Below, piece by piece: positions 6,255 to 9,421 of a DNA stretch of 9,421 nucleotides. The notes under the pieces were generated by a model, which ran no database searches, was not told the origin of the DNA, and was given only the letters and a program-made list of their open reading frames with translations. Position numbers and translations under genes: made by a program. Location of the stretch: contig CAMLDT010000136.1 of assembly GCA_946479075.1 (NCBI GenBank), forward strand, positions 1 to 9,421, read 5' to 3'. This DNA comes from an uncultured Polaromonas sp. GTDB taxonomy: Bacteria; Pseudomonadota; Gammaproteobacteria; Burkholderiales; Burkholderiaceae. The first letter of the stretch is position 1. Every line of letters starts with the position of its first letter.

Positions 6255-6694
6255 ACGGCATTCTCATCATCGCCCACGCGCCTTTGGCTTCGGCCCTGCG
6301 GCAATGCGTGCTGCATGTCTTCCCGGAGAATCCGGCCGGTGTGGTGGCGCTGGACGTCCAGCCCAACATGCCGCCCGAAGAAACCCTGGCGCAGGCCCGC
6401 ATCGTGTTCAGCCAGCTCGGCACCTCGCATGTGCTGGTGCTGGCCGACGTGTTCGGCGCAACACCGTGCAACGTGGCGCAAAAGCTGGTCGATGGGGTGC
6501 GTTCGAAGCTGATCACCGGCGTCAATCTGCCGATGCTGCTGCGCACCGTGTCTTACCGGCACGAGGCACTGGATGCGCTGGTGGCACGCGCGGTGATGGG
6601 GGGAACACAGGGCGTGATGCAGGTGGCGATCACCGCACCACAGAACCAGGCTCGCAGGAATCATGATAAAGAACAGCACGACCATCAGCAATAA
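6251..6694 (+). CDS. PTS system mannose/fructose-type EIIA domain protein
   Basis: This 147-residue cytoplasmic protein is a single EIIA-Man domain that accepts phosphate from HPr. The phosphoacceptor is H9 in IIAHAPLASAL, matching H10 of E. coli EIIAB-Man. The conserved acidic loop is LADVFGATPCN at 64-74 with D66. The domain ends near residue 128 and is followed by a charged tail (NQARRNHDKEQHDHQQ, 132-147) that overlaps the ptsH reading frame by 32 bases. No EIIB, EIIC or EIID is encoded in the window, so it is probably a regulatory acceptor rather than part of a sugar permease, as known for this gene set in Burkholderiales. The start overlaps the MFS stop (ATGA) and has no clear ribosome binding site, suggesting coupled translation. 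Confidence 0.93.
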   Translation: MNGILIIAHAPLASALRQCVLHVFPENPAGVVALDVQPNMPPEETLAQARIVFSQLGTSHVLVLADVFGATPCNVAQKLVDGVRSKLITGVNLPMLLRTVSYRHEALDALVARAVMGGTQGVMQVAITAPQNQARRNHDKEQHDHQQ

Positions 6695-6932
6695 ACTGGG
6701 CCTGCACGCCCGCGCATCGGCCAAGCTCACCAAACTGGCCGGCAGTTTTGCCTGCGAGGTCTGGATGACCAAGGGCGAGCGCCGCGTGAACGCCAAAAGC
6801 ATCATGGGCGTGATGATGCTGGCCGCCGGCATCGGCAGCACCGTCGAGGTCGAAACCGACGGCGCCGACGAGCAGCAGGCCATGGACGCCATCCTTGCGT
6901 TGATTCACGACAAGTTCGGGGAGGGTGAATGA
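6663..6932 (+). CDS. ptsH: Phosphocarrier protein HPr
   Basis: This 89-residue cytoplasmic carrier passes phosphate from EI to EIIA. The catalytic site is H15 in KLGLHARASAKL, with R17 next to it. The regulatory serine S46 is present in VNAKSIMGVMML, the site used by HPr kinase/phosphorylase. That enzyme is known in many betaproteobacteria and would be encoded elsewhere. Length is typical of HPr. The ribosome binding site (CAGGA, about 4 bases before the ATG) lies within the end of the EIIA gene. Both phosphorylation sites being intact suggests a working, two-input regulatory HPr. Confidence 0.96.
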   Translation: MIKNSTTISNKLGLHARASAKLTKLAGSFACEVWMTKGERRVNAKSIMGVMMLAAGIGSTVEVETDGADEQQAMDAILALIHDKFGEGE

Positions 6933-6937
6933 ATGTT

Positions 6938-7055
6938 GCCCCCACGGTCGTTCGCTTCGCGTAACTCCCTGCCCCCCGAGGGGGCCGCCCCGCCTGCGGC
7001 CCGGCAAAGCCGGTTCCGCGGCTCGGACTGGACTTGGACGGCTCGCTTCGCATCG
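6938..7055 (+). repeat. Dispersed GC-palindrome repeat between ptsH and ptsI
   Basis: This second copy begins five bases after the ptsH stop with GCCCCCACG and contains CTGCCCCCCGAGGGGGC at 6969-6985, identical to 5547-5563. Its right part holds another fold (6996-7019) and differs from the MFS copy. It fills nearly all of the 140 bases between ptsH and ptsI. The right boundary is approximate. No transposase is encoded. Confidence 0.7.
6996..7019 (+). other. Stem-loop in the ptsH-ptsI gap
   Basis: CCGGC-AAA-GCCGG (7001-7013) forms a 5-bp stem, and outside it GCGG (6996-6999) pairs with CCGC (7016-7019) across a small asymmetric bulge. In mRNA it could stabilise the ends or reduce read-through into ptsI. 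No T-run follows. Confidence 0.4.
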
Positions 7056-7061
7056 CGCGGG

Positions 7062-7069
7062 GGAGCAGG
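7062..7069 (+). promoter_or_regulatory. Ribosome binding site of ptsI
   Basis: GGAG (7062-7065) in the context GGGGGAG ends seven bases before the TTG at 7073. This spacing selects that TTG over the earlier in-frame TTG at 7034, which lies within the repeat element. Confidence 0.6.
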
Positions 7070-7072
7070 CGC

Positions 7073-8833
7073 TTGACTTTTTCGGTCCATGGTCTCGCCG
7101 TCTCCCGCGGCATCGCCATCGGGCGTGCCGTGCTGGTCGCGTCCAGCCGGGCCGACGTGGCGCATTACTTCATCGACGCGTCGAAGACGGCTGACGAAAT
7201 CCAGCGCCTGCGCGTGGCGCGCGATGCGGTGTCCGAAGAAGTCACGCGGGTGCAGCGCGACCTGCCGAAAGACGCGCCGCACGAGTTGTCGGCGCTGCTC
7301 GATGTGCACCTGATGCTGCTGCAGGACGAGCAGCTCATCAGCGGCGTCAAGCACTGGATCACCGACCGGCTCTACAACGCAGAGTGGGCGCTGACCACGC
7401 AGTACGAAATCATCGCGCGCCAGTTCGACGACATGGAGGACGAGTACCTGCGCGAGCGCAAGGCCGACCTTGAACAGGTGGTCGAGCGCATCCTCGGCTA
7501 CATGAAAGGTGTGGCTTCGCCGGTGCTGCCCGCCGCGCCACCGCCACCGGGCCGGCTGCCGCGCCAGCAGGATCTGCTGCTCGACGACACCATGGACGTG
7601 CCGCTGGTGCTGGTGGCGCACGACATCTCGCCGGCCGACATGCTGCAGTTCAAGCAAAGCCTGTTTGTCGGTTTTGCCACTGATGTGGGCGGCAAGACCT
7701 CGCACACCGCCATCGTGGCACGCAGCCTCGACATCCCTGCGGTGGTCGGCGCGCGCAGTGCCAGCCAGCTGATCGAGCAGGACGACTGGGTCATCATCGA
7801 CGGCGATGCCGGTGTGCTGATCGTCGATCCCTCGCCCATCATCCTGGCCGAATATGGTTTCAAGCAGCGTCAGGGCGAGCTGGAGCGCCAGCGCCTGAAC
7901 CGGCTGATCAACACCCCGGCGGTGACGCTGGACGAGCAGAAGGTCGAACTGCTGGCCAACATCGAGATGCCCGACGACACCGCCGGCGCCGTCAGCGTGG
8001 GCGCGCAGGGTGTGGGCCTGTTCCGCAGCGAATTTTTGTTCATGGGCCGCAGCAAGCTGCCCGACGAGCAGGAGCAATACCTGGCCTACCGCAAGGCGGT
8101 CGAAGGCATGAATGGTCTGCCGGTGACGATACGCACGGTGGACATCGGCTCCGACAAGCCGCTGGACAAACTCGCCGGGCGCACGCAGGACGGCCAACTC
8201 AATCCGGCGCTGGGGCTGCGCGCGATCCGCTGGAGCCTGGCCGACCCGCCGATGTTTCTGACGCAGCTGCGTGCCATCCTGCGTGCCGCCGCGCACGGCC
8301 CGGTGCACCTGCTGGTGCCCATGCTGGCGCACGGCAGCGAAATCCGCCAGACGCTGTCGCTGCTGGACTTCGCCCGCGCCGAGCTCGACAACAAAGGCGT
8401 CGCCTACGGGCCGGTCAAGCTGGGCGCGATGATCGAAATCCCGGCCGCCGCGCTGACGCTCAGGCTCTTCCTCAAGTACTTCGACTTTTTGTCGATAGGC
8501 ACCAACGACCTGATCCAGTACACGCTGGCGATTGACCGCGCCGACGAGTCGGTGGCGCACCTGTACGACCCCTGCCACCCGGCGGTGCTGCGCCTGATCG
8601 CCGACACGATTGCCGAGTGCAACGCGCAGGGCAAGGGCGTGAGCGTCTGCGGCGAAATGGCCGGCGACGTCAACATGACGCGCCTGCTGCTGGGCATGGG
8701 CCTGCGCAGCTTCTCCATGCATCCCTCGCAAATCCTCGCGGTCAAGCAGCAGGTGCTGCGCGCCGATGCCGGCAAGCTGCAGCGCTGGGCACAAGAGGTG
8801 CTGGCCAGCGACGAGCCGGCGGCGATGCTCTGA
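7073..8833 (+). CDS. ptsI: Phosphoenolpyruvate-protein phosphotransferase, enzyme I
   Basis: Enzyme I catalyses PEP + HPr(His) to pyruvate + HPr~P, the first step of the PTS. With the TTG at 7073 it has 586 residues, close to the usual 575 or so, and begins (M)TFSVHGLAVSRGIAIGRAV. The N-terminal HPr-binding/phosphohistidine part carries H211 in GGKTSHTAIVARSLDIPAVVG (206-226), matching H189 of E. coli. The PEP-binding barrel has GLFRSEFLFM with R317, TVDIGSDKP (355-363), MIEIPAA, GTNDLIQYTLAIDRAD with N478 and D479, and CGEMAGD with C526. All catalytic residues are present. A Pro/Ala-rich insertion (about 148-166) lies between the helical subdomain and the strand before the active His. The frame is open upstream to 7034 only because of the repeat. 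It is the last gene of the operon; no clear terminator follows. Confidence 0.96.
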   Translation: MTFSVHGLAVSRGIAIGRAVLVASSRADVAHYFIDASKTADEIQRLRVARDAVSEEVTRVQRDLPKDAPHELSALLDVHLMLLQDEQLISGVKHWITDRLYNAEWALTTQYEIIARQFDDMEDEYLRERKADLEQVVERILGYMKGVASPVLPAAPPPPGRLPRQQDLLLDDTMDVPLVLVAHDISPADMLQFKQSLFVGFATDVGGKTSHTAIVARSLDIPAVVGARSASQLIEQDDWVIIDGDAGVLIVDPSPIILAEYGFKQRQGELERQRLNRLINTPAVTLDEQKVELLANIEMPDDTAGAVSVGAQGVGLFRSEFLFMGRSKLPDEQEQYLAYRKAVEGMNGLPVTIRTVDIGSDKPLDKLAGRTQDGQLNPALGLRAIRWSLADPPMFLTQLRAILRAAAHGPVHLLVPMLAHGSEIRQTLSLLDFARAELDNKGVAYGPVKLGAMIEIPAAALTLRLFLKYFDFLSIGTNDLIQYTLAIDRADESVAHLYDPCHPAVLRLIADTIAECNAQGKGVSVCGEMAGDVNMTRLLLGMGLRSFSMHPSQILAVKQQVLRADAGKLQRWAQEVLASDEPAAML

Positions 8834-8871
8834 GCCTGCCGCCAGTCGGTGTGGGGCTCGTGGACCTTCAA

Positions 8872-8930
8872 GCAAAAAAGGCCTCTAGCCCTTGTGTGAC
8901 GGGCGCAACCAGCTATTGAATTTATAGCGA
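8872..8930. repeat. Dispersed repeat of the GCCTCTAGC type
   Basis: The stretch starts with AGCAAAAAAGGCCTCTAGCC and ends CAGCTATTGAATTTATAGCG. It contains two small inverted pairs: GCCC/GGGC (8888-8891 with 8901-8904) and GCTAT/ATAGC (8912-8916 with 8924-8928). I recall this arrangement as an abundant intergenic repeat in Comamonadaceae. Read on the minus strand, the first hairpin is followed after a gap by a six-T run (8874-8879), so it might weakly end transcription arriving from the right. Confidence 0.5.
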
Positions 8931-8987
8931 ATCGTGTGCTGTGCTGTGAGCCACGGACTTGATCCGGGCCTGTCGATTACCCACAGA

Positions 8988-9013
8988 CCGTTCGGGCTGA
9001 GCCTGTCGAAGCC
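8988..9013. repeat. Dispersed repeat, copy 2 (inverted relative to 1-20)
   Basis: CCGTTCGGGCTGAGCCTGTC (8988-9007) is the exact reverse complement of bases 1-20. It continues with GAAGCC to 9013, the part missing from the clipped first copy. Confidence 0.75.
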
Positions 9014-9052
9014 TTCTTTACTTCGCTTCGGTTGTTCGAGGCATACCAACAA

Positions 9053-9069
9053 GCCGGGGGTTGCCCGGC
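9053..9069. repeat. GC hairpin at the left edge of the terminal repeat element
   Basis: GCCGGG (9053-9058) and CCCGGC (9064-9069) form a perfect 6-bp stem with a 5-base loop. It directly precedes the 9078-9105 hairpin and probably belongs to the same dispersed element. Confidence 0.5.
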
Positions 9070-9077
9070 GGCAAGTA

Positions 9078-9105
9078 ACTTTCTTTTGCTTCGCCAAAAG
9101 AAAGT
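9078..9105. repeat. Perfect 11-bp hairpin of a dispersed betaproteobacterial repeat
   Basis: ACTTTCTTTTG (9078-9088) and CAAAAGAAAGT (9095-9105) form a perfect 11-bp stem with a 6-base loop (CTTCGC). The context, followed by CACCAAAGAAAAGGCGACC, is one I recognise as a common intergenic repeat of betaproteobacteria. The stem is T/A-rich, so it is a poor terminator. Confidence 0.65.
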
Positions 9106-9284
9106 CACCAAAGAAAAGGCGACCCTACTGTCTGCGTCCCTCCTTCGCTGACGCTACGGAGGGCAGCCTGCGGTGCTCGGTCCAGCCGGGGTCGAGCTCG
9201 AACTCGCCTGCGGCTCAGACAATCGCTCGCCCTGATCCGTCTGGACCTCCGCTCCTCGGCGCATACAGAAGGGTGGTTGGGTCG

Positions 9285-9308
9285 GATTCGGGTACGGGTA
9301 CGGGATCG
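9285..9308. repeat. Short tandem hexamer run
   Basis: Four hexamers follow one another: GATTCG, GGTACG, GGTACG, GGATCG. Two are identical and the others differ at one or two positions. They lie inside the loop of the long inverted repeat. Confidence 0.5.
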
Positions 9309-9314
9309 GGCTCT

Positions 9315-9343
9315 GGCGAGGACGCGCTTCGCGCGTCCTCGCC
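9315..9343. repeat. Perfect 13-bp hairpin inside the long inverted repeat
   Basis: GGCGAGGACGCGC (9315-9327) and GCGCGTCCTCGCC (9331-9343) pair perfectly around a TTC loop. Its centre (9329) is eight bases right of the centre of the outer arms, so it is a separate nested structure. Confidence 0.65.
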
Positions 9344-9421
9344 TCCCCGCATTCGATTCGTCTCCCCACCCGTCGGGCCGGGCCGAGGAGCACAGCCGAA
9401 AACGGATCAGGGCGAGCGATT

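Larger units (their letters stand above)
8834..9421. other. Gene-free repeat mosaic after ptsI
   Basis: No open frame in these 588 bases has a recognisable domain or ribosome binding site. The stretch is largely made of dispersed repeats: 8872-8930, 8988-9013 and a composite element from 9053 to the window end. About 8834-8871 and 8931-8987 hold nothing I can name. A rho-independent terminator for ptsI with a T-run is not seen. Confidence 0.7.
9221..9421. repeat. Long inverted repeat (about 200 bp), cut by the window end
   Basis: Bases 9221-9240 (AATCGCTCGCCCTGATCCGT) and 9402-9421 are perfect reverse complements. After equal 10-base gaps, GCTCCTCGGC (9251-9260) and GCCGAGGAGC (9382-9391) also pair perfectly, and further inside GGGTGG and CCACCC are in register. 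All pairs share a centre near 9321. The right arm reaches the last base, so the repeat probably continues. Confidence 0.75.

Noticed and set aside
6905..8875. 656-codon open frame on the minus strand
   Set aside because: It is antisense to ptsI, whose every catalytic motif is intact. The translation is rich in Arg, His, Gln and Val with no domain, as expected from a shadow frame in high-GC DNA.
8874..8904. Terminator for a minus-strand gene to the right
   Set aside because: The T-run on the minus strand is separated from a weak 4-bp stem by eight bases, and no gene is visible to be terminated. It is kept only as a repeat.
9078..9105. Rho-independent terminator of ptsI
   Set aside because: The stem is T/A-rich, has no following T-run, and lies about 245 bases past the stop. 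It fits a dispersed repeat better.
9285..9308. Possible CRISPR or iteron array
   Set aside because: The units are six bases long with no spacers, only four copies, and no cas or rep gene is nearby.
9154..9393. 79-codon minus-strand frame with Pro-Tyr repeats, and another at 8885-9097
   Set aside because: Both are read through dispersed repeats and hairpins. The Pro-Tyr run is just the hexamer repeat translated, and there is no ribosome binding site or domain.

Overview
The window looks like chromosomal DNA of a betaproteobacterium, most likely family Comamonadaceae (the Polaromonas / Rhodoferax / Variovorax type of genome). The reasons are high GC, a regulatory phosphotransferase cluster of the burkholderial kind (mannose-type EIIA, HPr and EI with no visible sugar permease), a Tat-exported nitrate-type binding protein, and several short dispersed repeats that I recognise from this group. 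The genus is an inference; nothing here fixes it.

Left half (1-4202, all genes on the minus strand). Read in the direction of transcription, a PAS-type sensor histidine kinase (2985-4202) and a NarL/LuxR-type response regulator (2299-2958) form a two-gene operon. They are followed by a stand-alone two-CBS-domain protein (1743-2162) and then by nrtA (50-1453), a Tat-exported nitrate/nitrite-binding protein of an ABC importer whose permease and ATPase genes would lie left of the window. A strong sigma-54 promoter match (1488-1503) is placed correctly to start a short leader for nrtA, which implies nitrogen control. A second sigma-54-like match lies awkwardly on top of the kinase ribosome binding site.

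Right half (4345-8833, plus strand). Five genes form what looks like one tightly coupled operon: an uncharacterised lipoprotein, an MFS transporter, a mannose-type PTS EIIA domain protein, HPr (ptsH) and enzyme I (ptsI). The first three overlap by ATGA stop/start junctions, and EIIA overlaps ptsH by 32 bases. EI takes phosphate from PEP and passes it to HPr and then to EIIA. With no EIIB or EIIC visible, the chain is more likely regulatory than sugar-transporting. A repeat element sits between ptsH and ptsI, and a related copy is embedded in frame in the central loop of the MFS gene.

Tail (8834-9421). There is no convincing gene. The stretch is a mosaic of at least three dispersed repeats, including an 11-bp perfect hairpin and a roughly 200-bp inverted repeat with perfect 20-bp outer arms and a 13-bp perfect hairpin near its centre; the last arm is cut by the window end. 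A 20-bp sequence at the very start of the window recurs inverted at 8988-9007.

I found no rRNA, tRNA, CRISPR, transposase or phage gene. I do not see a clearly new biological system. The best leads are the lipoprotein-MFS-PTS operon, the repeat that became coding sequence in the MFS gene, and the sigma-54 control of nrtA.
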